Shown here: in pieces, positions 32,718 through 43,700 of the stretch | Layout of the letters: each line of letters opens with the position of its first letter | How positions within the stretch are numbered: the stretch's first letter is position 1 | Assembly (NCBI GenBank): GCA_014529385.2 | Contig: CM043970.1 | Coordinates: forward strand, 66,485,496 to 66,549,495 | Length of the DNA: 64,000 nt | Direction: 5' to 3' | Source: Adiantum capillus-veneris | Taxonomy: Eukaryota; Streptophyta; Polypodiopsida; Polypodiales; Pteridaceae | Program-made: the position numbers and the translations under genes | Notes under the pieces: generated by a model | Seen by the model: the letters and a program-made list of their open reading frames with translations, nothing else | The model's database searches: none | Told to the model about the DNA's origin: nothing

Positions 32718-34823
32718 ATGAGATTGGTAGCAGACCATAGACGTATGAGACCATCTCAAGTAGCCAAGTGTATGCCAAAGAAGTATGCTGGTTTAGGAGA
32801 TCCGTATGCACATATGTCACTCTTCAAGCAAGTCTTAAGAGCTGAGCATATAACAGATTTCCATACACAATACGAGGGATTTGGTCTTACTCTAGAAGGT
32901 ACGGCATTGACATGGTTTCAACCACTAAACAGAGGGGGATTCCATGACATTGACCATTTGCTAAGAGAGTTTGCTGAGGAATTCTCAAAACGAGGGATTA
33001 AGCACAATACGGTCTCACAAATATATGCTTTTAAACAGAGAGAACACGAAAAAGTGAAGGAAGCTTCACTTCGCTTCAAACAATACATTGAGAGATGTCC
33101 AGTACGTGAACGACCACAAGATGACAGACTATTTGTTCTCTTTATTGAAGGATTGAGAAACGACACTCTCAAGAAGGACTTGCACTTGAAAGCTTGTACA
33201 AGTTTCGAGCAAGTAACGAGAGAAGCATTGTACTTAGTGGATAACTGTACGGTTTATGGAGAGGTGTCAACGGATACAGATTTTGCATCCAGTAGCTCTT
33301 GCTCCGTAGCGAGCGAGACTACCACTAAAAAGAATGTTCAAACAACAACCATGCCAAATGTAGAGCAAATGATAGAAGATGCTCTAAAAAGGATGGCACC
33401 ATACCAAAAACCATTGCCAAAACCACTGAAATGGTGTGCTATTGAACAAAAATGGACAAACCACCCAACAGAGGAGTGCTATTACAACAAAGGGTATGTA
33501 AGGGAGCATCCGTATGCACCTCCTGCTCAATTAGCACCACCTCAGGTACATCCAGTACCTCGATACCCAACGGGAAATGTACCAAGACCTATGGGGATAG
33601 AAAGACCGCAACCGGTATGGGTACAACAACCACCTTTACCAGGAGCAAGACCAGTGGGCATTAGATATGCACCAACCTTAGAGAATCAGGAAGAACAAGC
33701 CTTAGTGCATGTTCAAGCCTATTATGAAGAATCTGGTGCATACATGTCTCCAACTGTGTATTACCCACTAGAAGAACCCAAACAACCAGAACCATGGGGC
33801 ATGATTGGGAATGTTGGAACACCAATAGTTACAAGTGCTTCTGATGAAGAGAGATACAATTTGGACGCAAGAACATTGATGTTCATAGCTCATGGAGGGT
33901 TAACAGGACAAAGACCATCCTATCCACAAAGGACGAATCAAGTGGGACTAAGACCAGCACTAGGACCCTGTTACAAGTGTGGAGGTGACCATCTGATGAA
34001 TCTTTGTCCACATACGGAAATCATTAGAATTAACGCTTATTGCACTGAGTGCGGGGTTACTCACTTCATTGAGGATTGTTCAAAGAATCCAAACAAAGTG
34101 CAAAAGACGACATTGAATATGCTAGAAACTATTCCTAGCAGCAGTGGGTCCGAAAATGAAACTCTGATACCAACGCAAGTTGTTACTAGAGCTCAAGGTA
34201 AGAAAACCACTAGAGAACCTGAGAATGGAAAGTTAGCGACTGAAGTGGTTAGTCAAGGACCGCGGAGTCAGAGAAACACATGGAAAGCTAGAAAAGCACG
34301 CATGAAGTTGAGAAAAGAACGTGAAGACGCTATTCTAGCTGAGGAACTAAAGCGAACTAAAGATAGATTAGAAAAACTCGAGAGTCAAAACGGGAAACGA
34401 GAGATGAGCCCGGAAAGAACGAAACAAAAGAGTATCAAAGAAACAACGAGCTTAAGCTCAGGGGGATTAGTGCTAGTCGACAAAGTACACGAACCATTGG
34501 ATGCACTGATGAGAGCTTACGAAGCTAGGTTAAAGAACAACCAAACACAAGAACAGAGGTGGATGACATACCCAAACGCGGAATTGGAAAAGCAGAGACT
34601 TGAAATGAGCCAGAGAATGATCGAGACTGCACAAGCCTTATTAGAACCACCAAGAGAAACAATGAATTGTGGAACGGAAAACCCAATTCAGCAAGAGACT
34701 ATCATTTCACGGGTAGCTGAAAAGACTCCCAGTGCACAAAAGCCTGAAAATACACACAAGGATGACCACATAGTATTGAACACAACCGATCAGGAGATAG
34801 AGAGTTTTCATCCAATCATATAG
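32718..34823 (+). CDS. Element P Gag: capsid domain and two zinc knuckles (701 codons)
   Basis: Capsid/nucleocapsid protein that forms particles and binds element RNA. Residues about 20-165 are a Retrotrans_gag-type domain (LGDPYAHMSLFKQVL, GTALTWFQPL, FAEEFSKRGI, IYAFKQREHEKVKEASLRF). Two zinc knuckles of CX2CX3HX4C form are at 33969-34007 (CYKCGGDHLMNLC) and 34041-34079 (CTECGVTHFIEDC). A basic, Glu-rich segment likely to be a coiled coil follows. The open frame extends upstream of ATG 32718 without a stop for some 40 codons, which supports fusion with ORF1. It ends at TAG 34821-34823, and the same phase continues into protease. Confidence 0.85.
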   Translation: MRLVADHRRMRPSQVAKCMPKKYAGLGDPYAHMSLFKQVLRAEHITDFHTQYEGFGLTLEGTALTWFQPLNRGGFHDIDHLLREFAEEFSKRGIKHNTVSQIYAFKQREHEKVKEASLRFKQYIERCPVRERPQDDRLFVLFIEGLRNDTLKKDLHLKACTSFEQVTREALYLVDNCTVYGEVSTDTDFASSSSCSVASETTTKKNVQTTTMPNVEQMIEDALKRMAPYQKPLPKPLKWCAIEQKWTNHPTEECYYNKGYVREHPYAPPAQLAPPQVHPVPRYPTGNVPRPMGIERPQPVWVQQPPLPGARPVGIRYAPTLENQEEQALVHVQAYYEESGAYMSPTVYYPLEEPKQPEPWGMIGNVGTPIVTSASDEERYNLDARTLMFIAHGGLTGQRPSYPQRTNQVGLRPALGPCYKCGGDHLMNLCPHTEIIRINAYCTECGVTHFIEDCSKNPNKVQKTTLNMLETIPSSSGSENETLIPTQVVTRAQGKKTTREPENGKLATEVVSQGPRSQRNTWKARKARMKLRKEREDAILAEELKRTKDRLEKLESQNGKREMSPERTKQKSIKETTSLSSGGLVLVDKVHEPLDALMRAYEARLKNNQTQEQRWMTYPNAELEKQRLEMSQRMIETAQALLEPPRETMNCGTENPIQQETIISRVAEKTPSAQKPENTHKDDHIVLNTTDQEIESFHPII

Positions 34824-36397
34824 AGGATTTACGGAAGAGATGAGGATTACAATGAATTTTGGAAACAAGTGAGAGAGGCAAACTTTGCAAACGAGCTAAG
34901 TTGCCAAGCTAATCAGACAAATTGGGAAAAGGACATCAGGAATCCTCCCATAGTGGAATTTGAGGCAGGATCTCAAGTGGACTTGGATCTGCAATCTTAC
35001 TGGGGAGATGGGGGCTCTGTTAGAACAATGGAGAGCAAACCTCATTCAATGAATACCTTACCTTCATACTTAGGAGAGTATGAAGCAAAATCCGAGATTA
35101 GAGCACTTCCCTCACGAAGAATCTCATCAGAAAAAGTAATGGACTCGCAAGGATTGATAGAGATCTTGTCAACACCAGTGACATGCACTATCACTCTAGC
35201 TGAGCTTTTGAGGCTAAGACCACATATGTGGACCACTGTAGGAAAATGCTTGGAGAAATTTGGGATAAAAGACCCAACATCGAGACTGCAAGAGGGTATA
35301 CAAGAGCTGAGCAAACCACAAAAGAACGCTAAGCCTGTACCCTTAAACAAGGTCGGAGAGTATTGCGAAGGTGAAGAGGGGAATACAACCTTACCAGTTG
35401 AATTCCAAGGAGTGAACACGATGGCAATACTAGACAGCGGAGCTGGGGTAGCCATTGCTACAAAATAAATCTAGAAAAAATGGGGGAAACCAGCAATAAG
35501 GAAGACTAGGTTGAAATCCCAATTAGCAGATGGACACATGGAGAAACCTATGGGGTTATTAGAGAAAGTCGTAGTAACTTCTTGCGGCATTGAATACGAA
35601 CATACTTTTGCTATTGTCGATTTTGGCAAGGAGAATAACTATGATATCATACTGGGAAGACCATTCATGAGACAGTTGAAAATGGTCCAGGATTGGGGCT
35701 ACGATCACATATACCTGAGAAATATGGAAACCACTACACGTGTGAACCTGAGAGACCATAGCTACAAAGATGTGAACCGAACACCGGTAGAGGAGTTTGA
35801 TTCAGCTACTTTGACGGGAAGCGAATTTCCAGCTTGGTTAGGTAAGCCCAAGGAGTTATGGATGTGTGGAGCCTCGAAATGTGGAAGTCTGAGGCGAGAA
35901 GAATATGTTTTAGAAAGGGCTATCGAAGACGAAACTTATATAGGAGAACCCTTTCCAAAAAACACGCTTGAACCATTAGAATGGACACACATTCTAGCAA
36001 CCCTAGATGTTTGTGCAATTCCGGATGGTCCCACAACGAAATTTTGCGACAAGGACGGGTACGACGTGGTTCCGTACTTCATGCTGAGAACTACACTCGA
36101 AAAAGAAACTGAAAAGAACGATACACTGGAAAAGGAAGATGAAGAAGAGGTGTTTCACGACATTCCCGATCATCCAGAGTGGGGAAATGAAGCAGACAAC
36201 GAGTCAACGGACAATTCAAGCGAAAACGAAGAAACTATAACGGATGTCCGATTTTATGATTTTCCGAACCAAACTAAACAACGCCAGAAACTCTATAGAG
36301 CAAAGAGAAAAACAAAGGGGGTTAGAACCAATCCGATGCCTAGAATAAGAGGAAAAAATCAATTCCTAATGCTAGTAAAGGCGGAAGATTGTGTTAA
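34824..36397 (+). pseudogene. Element P protease region, stops in the catalytic domain
   Basis: It is in the same phase as Gag. After a linker of about 180 codons comes the retropepsin active site MAILDSGAGVAIATK (Asp at 35433). Stops follow at 35466 and 35472, then the domain continues with AIVDFGKENNYDIILGRPF, the conserved end of a plant gypsy protease. Downstream codons are acidic (EKEDEEEVFHDIPDHPE). The frame is cut at 36397 by insertion of the inverted-repeat transposon. The protease would process the Gag-Pol precursor; this copy cannot make it intact. Confidence 0.8.
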
Positions 36398-37746
36398 CAC
36401 TAGGTTGGTAATAAGACACTTTTATGTCCTGGGACATTTTTATGTCCTGTGAAGTGACCATTTTCCTTGAATTATGTCAAGAGTTTCAAAATGGATTTTG
36501 AGGTGCTATCTATCTAGAAATTTGTCTCATGAGCTGAAAAAAACTCGACATTTTTTTGGAATATCAATTCCATCTTTAACATTGTCCTTGCACAACATTT
36601 CACAACCTAAACTGTGTGAAAAAACGGGTCCTGTTTTTGGCTTTTTTCCACTTTTTGCAACTATACCACTCTAGAATTCATGTTTGTGAGGTCTATAATG
36701 CTAGAGAACTATCTTTAGTAGTCCTCAACATGTCCTGATGCTTCTAGGGAGAAATAAATATTAAAGTTGTAAGTTATGACCAAATTACAAAAATTGTCAA
36801 ATCCTGTTTTTTAGCGAATTTTAGCTCTTCTATGATTTTTTGGGTGGATTTCATGATACCCAAATTCATTTTTGATTTTCTATGTCTCATATTGTAACAT
36901 AAAGCTAACATTCCTTGAGTTTTGGGGCACCTAATACCCTATTTTGCATAGTACACAACGATGGTTGATTTTTTCAATTATGGAAGAAAACGAAACATTC
37001 TAGTATATCAAGTATAGCTTTTTCAATATTGTTAGTTTCTTGTGACAACTACATGTATTTTGTAGGTAGTAACCATATCTAGTCATAAGGATCAAATTTG
37101 GCTAGATATTGAATAGTTTCTATGGGATTCTACAACTCATAATGTTCAACCCAGTTTTTTCATGTTTGCTCATGTTTGCTGTATTTAACACTTCATCTTT
37201 GTCCCCAAGATTCCCCTTGTTAAGAGATGTATTATTCTTTTGATATGCTCCATGGCTCCTTATGAACATAAAGGACAATAGGGAACTAAGAAAACATGCA
37301 TATATTATTTCTATTGAGCGTGGCTATAGAAACTTTGATGATAGGTTTGCAGAATGGTAAAAATTCAACTTTTTTGTACCTATTTATTTTGGCAAAACAA
37401 TAAATAGTGAGTGAGAAGCAATCATATGTTCTGATCACCAACCCATTGAAGTTAACTAGGGAATTTATCTCAAGTCCTACAAAAATCCCTAGTCTTATTT
37501 TTATGCAACAAAACATAAGAAATGACTGTTTTGATGAAAATTCACTGGTCCATCAACTTTGGAGCCTTGGTGTGACCAAAAGATGAGAAATTTTACAAGT
37601 TTCTTATTTTTTCCATGTTTAGTACGCCTTGAACTATAACCTCATGAAAGGATTTTACAAAATGAGTGGATCTACTATGGTTTTGGAGGTTTTTTTCAAA
37701 ACCCAGAAAGGACACTTTTATGTCCTGTTAGGTTACCAACCTAGTG
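36398..37746. mobile_element. Inverted-repeat DNA transposon, non-autonomous, copy 1
   Basis: 1349 bp with terminal inverted repeats CACTAGGTTGGTAA, flanked on both sides by TTAA (36394-36397 and 37747-37750). Subterminal GACA(C/T)TTTTATGTCC occurs twice near the left end and once near the right. No transposase-like frame is present. Copy 2 is at 60358-61697 and is about 95% identical by eye. Copy 1 has a short TCATGTTTGC duplication that copy 2 lacks. TSD is either TTAA or TA inside TTAA. Confidence 0.92.
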
Positions 37747-37750
37747 TTAA

Positions 37751-39150
37751 GGACAAGATTTCTGGAAGAATGAGAGGCAATGAGCAAAAGAGCTTATGAA
37801 AAGACAAAAGAAGCTCAAGAAATCAAGTTCAAAGGAATGAAACGAAAACTGAAACTGAAAAAATCAGAAAAGAACAAGCGCAACAGAGAACACACGGAGT
37901 CCAAGTTAGAACGTAGAAACAAGTACAGAGAGCTTAAGAAAACTCTGAAAGAAGTTTGGACGACAGAAATTGAGAGTGGAGAGGACGAAAAGGCCAAAAT
38001 CAAGGAAAACATGGATGTTCCCTCTCACTACAGGAAATTCACAATAGAGGATAGGAAGGTGGTATTAACCCAACCTATTCGAGAGAGAAGGGAGAACGAA
38101 TCTTATGACGGACCGGAGGATGCAAAAAAAGTTGATTTAGCAGCTCCAGGTGAGACACCTAGACCGGTATACATAGCCACAGATTTGTCTCCAGGCGAGG
38201 AAGAGAGAATTTTGAGTCTTCTCAGAGAGTACAGGGACGTGTTTGCATGGTCTTATAAGGACTTAAAGGGAGTTGACCCATCAATATGCCAACACACAAT
38301 CCCACTAAAACAAGACGCAAAGACTAGCAGACAGAGACCATACACATATAATGATACGTTTGCTAAGCGAATCAAAGAAGAGATAGATAAGCTAATGGAA
38401 GCTGAATTCATATACGAGATTGAACACACCGATTGGGTATCTCCGATTGTGGTGGTACCCAAGAAGAACGGAAAACTGCGAGTGTGTGTCAACTTAAAGA
38501 AAGTGAATGCTGCAATAATCAGGGACAATTATCCCCTGCCGATAACTGATCATGTTCTAGAGCGTGTATCAGGGAAAACAACATACTCCTTTCTTGATGG
38601 TTTTTCAGGATATAACCAGCTAGCCATAGCACCGGAAGATCAACATAAAACAACTTTTGCAACGGAGTGGGGAATTTATGCTTATCAGGTTATGCCATTT
38701 GGTCTAACCAATGCTCTCGCAACCTTCCAGAGGCTGATGACGCATGCTTTCAAAGAATACTTAAGGTTGTTTCTAGAAATATACATGGATGACTTATGTG
38801 TACATTCTCTTCTGAGAGATGAGCATCTAGAACACCTAAGAAAAGTATTTGAGAAATGTAGGACATATCGCATTTGTCTCAATCCTAAGAAATGTGTGTT
38901 TATGGTCCGACAGGGCAGAATTCTGGGACATATTGTCTCACAAAACGGAATATCCACGAATTTAGAGAAGATAAAAGTTATAGTGGATATGCCTAGACCA
39001 ACCAATGCGAAACAAGTACAGAGCTTTATGGGACATTGCGGATATTATAGACGATTCATTTACATGTACGCTATAATAGGCCAACCACTTTACAGGCTAA
39101 TAGTGAACTTTGAATGGACAGAGGAGTGTGAGGAATCATTCAAGGAGCTT
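37751..39150 (+). pseudogene. Element P reverse transcriptase
   Basis: Copies element RNA into DNA. From ATG 37780 the frame runs 487 codons. After a basic N-terminal linker come RT motifs in order: DWVSPIVVVPKKNGKLRVCV, TYSFLDGFSGYNQ with the first catalytic Asp, YQVMPFGLTNA, and EIYMDDLCVHS with the YxDD pair, then GRILGHIVSQNGI and FMGHCGYYRRFI. Catalytic residues look intact. It is labelled pseudogene because the phase upstream, across the transposon insertion, is broken (stop at 37771) and because the following RNase H is deleted. Codons past about 39150 in this frame are out of phase with integrase. Confidence 0.88.
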
Positions 39151-40020
39151 TTGCAAAATGGGGGATTGATTATGCCGGACCCATTTCACCTCCTGCATAT
39201 AAGACTCATGCACAATACATCGTTGTGGCTACAGACTATCTAACAAAGTGGGTCGAAGCAAAGGCAACTCAAAAAGCAGATGCCAGGACCAAGGGACAAT
39301 TTCTATATGAATACGTCTTTGTACGATATGGATTGCCAATAGAAATTGTGAGTGATCGAGGCACACATTTTATAAATGAAGTGATAGAGATCCTTCTAGA
39401 TGAATTCATGGTAATCCATAGGAAATCAGCCCCGTATCATCCACAAGCAAACGGACAAGCTGAAGCAACAAACAAAACCATATGCACGGTCCTTACGAAG
39501 ATTGTATCTGAGTCGAGAACTGACTGGGACCAGAAGTTGCATTCAACATTATGGGCATATAGGGTAGCATATAAAACATCAATAGGAACGACCCCATATA
39601 ACATGGTTTTTGGGCTAAATGCTATCCTACCAATAGAATGCTTGATTTCAACCTTAAGGGTGGCTAAGGATCTAGAGTGGACAGGGCACGAGCTTTCTGA
39701 TAGAATAGATGACCTGGAAAAGCTAGACGAGCTTCGCCTAAAAGCAGTAGCTTCTATCTACACTCAAAAAAGGCGACAAAAGGAATTTTTTGATAAGCAT
39801 GTGTGGACTAAAGAGTTTAAGGTTGGGGACTATGTCCTAGTTTACAATCTGAAATAGCATGCTAAGAAGCTTAAAAAGCGAGGGATGGGACCTCTGGTGA
39901 TTAAAGATCTATCACCAAGTGGAGCCGTCAAGCTTGCTACATTAGATGGAGAAGAAATTCCCAATTGGATTAGTGGATGCAGAGTGAAAAAGTATCTTTT
40001 GCCGCTAACCCAAGACATGC
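39150..40020 (+). pseudogene. Element P integrase, N-terminal zinc finger deleted
   Basis: Inserts element DNA into the genome. In its own phase it begins FAKWGIDYAGPISPPA at about 39151, with the first catalytic Asp. VSDRGTHF holds the second and HPQANGQAEATN holds Glu. The HHCC zinc-finger region normally upstream is absent. A TAG at 39855-39857 interrupts the same frame before the C-terminal part (GMGPLVIKDLSPSGAVKLAT, GCRVKKYLLPL). No chromodomain follows, consistent with a Tat/Athila-type element. Confidence 0.85.
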
Positions 40021-40877
40021 TTCTCAAAATACATCAAGAAAAGCTGCGTATCCAGAAAAAGAAAAATATTGTGGAGGAAGTGCAAACCGAGGCAAAGGAA
40101 AGAATGGAGAAAAGAAGACTACTGCGTCAGAAACAGCGCAATGAAGGAGCAATACGAATAAACGCAGTCAGTATAACAGAAATGGATAATGACAAAGAAG
40201 AACCCATCATTGAATGCAAAGTAGGAACCAACCAAATCAAAGCCAGAGCACTATTGGATTCAGGAGCTCAAACTAACCTACTTTCACTCAGTTTGTATAG
40301 ACAATTGACAAATGCCACTAAATTACAAACTGCCAAGCAAGAGTTAAAGAGTTACTCTGAGAATTCAATCAAAACTATCGGATGCACAGTTTTACATATA
40401 CAGATTAACCAGTATGTATATCCTCATATGTTTTACGTGGTTGAAGACCAAGCTACACAACATCCATTTTTGCTAGGACAACCATGGCAGAAGCAATACA
40501 ATGAAATGATTGACTGGAGTTCTAAATCAGTGCTTATCAAATTATACGAAGGTGAAAGTCAATCAGTTAAGTTCACCAAAGGAGCAGTGCCAACTCCAAA
40601 GGAAGAATCCAAGAACAAAGGTAAACAACAACCAGAGAAAAAGAAGAAGCAATGGCAACCAAAAGTTTCTATTGTGAAAAAGAACAACAAGGTAAAGAAG
40701 AATCCATCTACTGATTCTACTACCGAAGTGCCAAAACCAACCCAAAACCCAACCACCAATCCTTCAATCAAACAAAGAGCAGCTTTATTGGAAAGACTGT
40801 TGTATCATCGCTCTACAATTGCATTGGGAACTTATGACCCAAACAAATACAATGCTTCTCCCACAGACACTTCATAG
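40021..40877 (+). CDS. Second retropepsin-like domain, downstream of integrase
   Basis: It continues in the integrase frame to the stop at 40877. A basic linker (LRIQKKKN, RRLLRQKQR) is followed by a complete aspartic-protease pattern: IECKVGTNQIKARALLDSGA with Asp at 40257, NLLSLSLYRQL, IGCTVLHIQINQYVYPHMFY and QHPFLLGQPWQKQYN. The tail is Lys/Pro/Thr-rich. The usual protease is already encoded at about 35.4-35.7 kb, so this is a second one, with intact DSGA and no stop. It could be a duplicated protease, or a protease-fold domain with another role such as binding. Confidence 0.75.
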
Positions 40878-42523
40878 TCGTCCGGGAGGACTCAGACTAG
40901 GAGGGGGGGAGGTATACAAGTATACAGGAGCTACAAAGCAGCTACAAGCGACAAAAAACAAAGAAAAACAAAAATTATATTACAAGGGCAGTGTCTTACA
41001 TGATTTTGCATTTTTTATGTTTGATTGTGGATATTGATAATATTTATGCCCTTATATACCTTGTTTTGCAACAAGAAGAGATCAAATGATGAATTTGGGT
41101 CTCTAGGCGTGTAAATATCACTAAATAAGAGTGTTTTTGGAGCTAAAAAGTGGAAAAAAGTGGTAATCCAAGTCCAAAAATCACAAATAAGTGTATATTC
41201 ATATACACAGGGTTACCAGCTATTTGTTGTGTATGTTTGGAATTTTTGGCTTCAATTTGCTATTTTCCTTTATTTTTTATGATTTTCTTAATAAAAGTAA
41301 AAGAAAAATAAGAAAAAAGCAGGTGAAATGAGATCGGAAAAAAGAAAAGAATAGACGATGATGGTCCTAATGACAAGGGCAACCCATGGTAAAAATTGGG
41401 TACAATTCTGAAAAAGTTGCGGAAAGTCCGAAACGGCAGAATTTTGGCAAGTGGAGGGAATTCTAAGAAAACAGGTCAAACGGAGTCCGATTTTGGAAAT
41501 TTCAGATCCTAAAGCGCATCTCACAACGAGATAGGAGCACATGAAAAATTTGGTGGCAAGTGAACCGGGAAGTCCGGAGTTAAGTATTTTTCACATCACT
41601 TTCAAGCTCATTCACACTATTACCTTCTTGGAGAAGAGCAGAGAGCCACAGGAGCACAGATCTTCTACAACCTTCTATGACTTCCATGAGAGCTCAGAGG
41701 ACACCAGACATGAGAGGTAGACTCGTTGCTCTAAGCTTTTGATGCTTATCATTAACTTTTGTCGCAAAAACTGACCAAAACCAAGAAACAAGAGCAGACG
41801 GGGAATGAGGTAGAATGCTAGGTAGTGGCACAACCGCCTAACCAAACCTTGCAAGAACTTATAGGTGGGTTACCCTAGTATAGAAGATGGATTTCTAACA
41901 CTCAAAGCTCGAGAAAGAACGACTGGAAAAACCCTAGGTCAACAGAGCCTGCAAGAGGCAAACAGGAAAAATTTGTCGAAACAACATGAAACTTCACAGG
42001 AAGTTCAACCACATCAAGAACAATGCAACCATAGAATATCTCCAAGTTTGAATCACAAAAAGTAGGTCGGAACAACCGATTTGGCTGCGGACACACAAAG
42101 CATCATTTTGGCATAACGGCTGAAATTGACGACCGAATGAAATGAAACTTCACAAGTAGCTTCAAGTAACTATCGATGACTTATGTTTGCAAGCAAAACC
42201 CAAAAGAAAGCTGATTCACTTACCGATGGTGAGAAAGACGCTTTCGGGCAACCAAAGGGAGAAAGATGGAGAACGAGGAGCCAAAGTCAAGTTCAACCAA
42301 ATAGATGGCTTCACAACATATCCAATGAGTTGGAAATGCAACTCTCAAGAAGAAAAGTTGAAGAAATTCAACTCCAAGGCAAAAAAACGACTTCGAACAC
42401 TGAAATGCCTATAAGGGGGCTTTTTAGCTAAACCGATGACTTTGTAAGTTGAAAACTAGTTAGAAGGGCTTAGGGCACTATCACAAAGCATTCTTTGCAC
42501 AAAAAGACCAACATTTCAAGAAA
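40878..42523 (+). other. Untranslated spacer of element P after pol
   Basis: It starts with a purine tract (GGAGGGGGGGAGG-like, about 40898-40912) 20 bp after the pol stop. The rest, through 42500, is A-rich DNA with no frame I recognise. Short open frames at 41865-42065 and 42183-42431 are unsupported. Confidence 0.6.
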
Positions 42524-43534
42524 AGACATCATACGCATATGATGTCTCACAGCATGAATTTCACATCCATTTCAACATTTGAGTACATAGCCTCATTCCA
42601 CATGTTAATCACATCCTATGAACCAAGTATCATGAGAATTGGAGTTAGAAAACCCAAGGAAAACCAAAAAGACGCAAAGTAGGCCATAAAATTGATTTTT
42701 GGTCCTAATTTTGTCAAAATAACTCCAAACTCATTGAAACTTTGTAGGATTGTTGTTAAACACATCTACAAGCTATCTGGAACCAAAAAGCACCATTTTG
42801 ACACAAAAGACATCATACGTGTATGATGTCTATTTGCACTTACAGAGCCAAAACTGCTCATTTGTCATCATACATCCATTATATATATCTAATACATGCT
42901 ACATATGAAAATTGGAACCATTTGGTCAAGAGGATCACCCCATTAGCCCAATTGAGGAAAAATCCTTCACCTAAAGCCTATTTTTGGCCCAAATCCAACA
43001 TACTCAAGTCCAAACCAAGATTTGAGTAGGAACAATCCTTCACTAGTACATGGGGAGTCCACCGAACCAATCCCATGCAAAATTGATGAAAAAGACGTCA
43101 TACGCGTATAATGTCTCTAGAGCCATTTTTAGCCCAAAATCTATCCAAACTTCATAAATCCACTGAATAAGCCTATCTAAAGCCAAATCCAAGCTTATAG
43201 AGAAATTTGGTCCAAAAATACACTAAAAGACATCATACGCGTATGAAGTCTCAATATGTGATTTTGGCACCTCAGGGCTTCAACCACCAAACAGAAGTGA
43301 TCTACATGCCATTTGAAAGTGAACCAACAAGTTTTATCCAATTTGGATCATAAAATCCAATTCCCTTTCAAAATTTTGCCAAGAGCCGGAACTGGACTAA
43401 ATTGGCCGAAACTTGACCAAATGGGATCCAAACTCAAATCCAAGCATATGATAATCATGTATACACTATCAGCTACAAGCACAACCAATATGAAGTCATT
43501 TTGACACAAAAGACATCATACGCGTATGATGTCT
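42524..43534. repeat. Second palindrome array of element P (5 copies), before the third ORF
   Basis: Same 24-bp palindrome as the leader (half-site AGACATCATACG). Copies start at 42524, 42808, 43093, 43228 and 43511 (spacings 284, 285, 135 and 283). Only the last is perfect; the others have single changes, two of them at the central CpG (ACGCAT, ACGTGT). The array ends 167 bp before the ATG of the third ORF. Confidence 0.93.
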
Positions 43535-43700
43535 CCAGCATGATTTTGAGCCCATTTTGCATATTTTTTCACCTACCTTGCATCCTTAGGCCCTGAATAG
43601 CTCATGTTTCAATTTTCAAGTCATTTGGATAGTTAAAAGCTTCATTTCGGCTTTCAGTACTAAAAAGACGCTAACTTCTGAAATTGGAGTTACAGGATCC

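Noticed and set aside
36398-37746. Inverted-repeat transposon as a standard CACTA element
   Set aside because: The flanks are TTAA in both copies rather than a 3-bp duplication, and the ends differ from CACTACAAGA.
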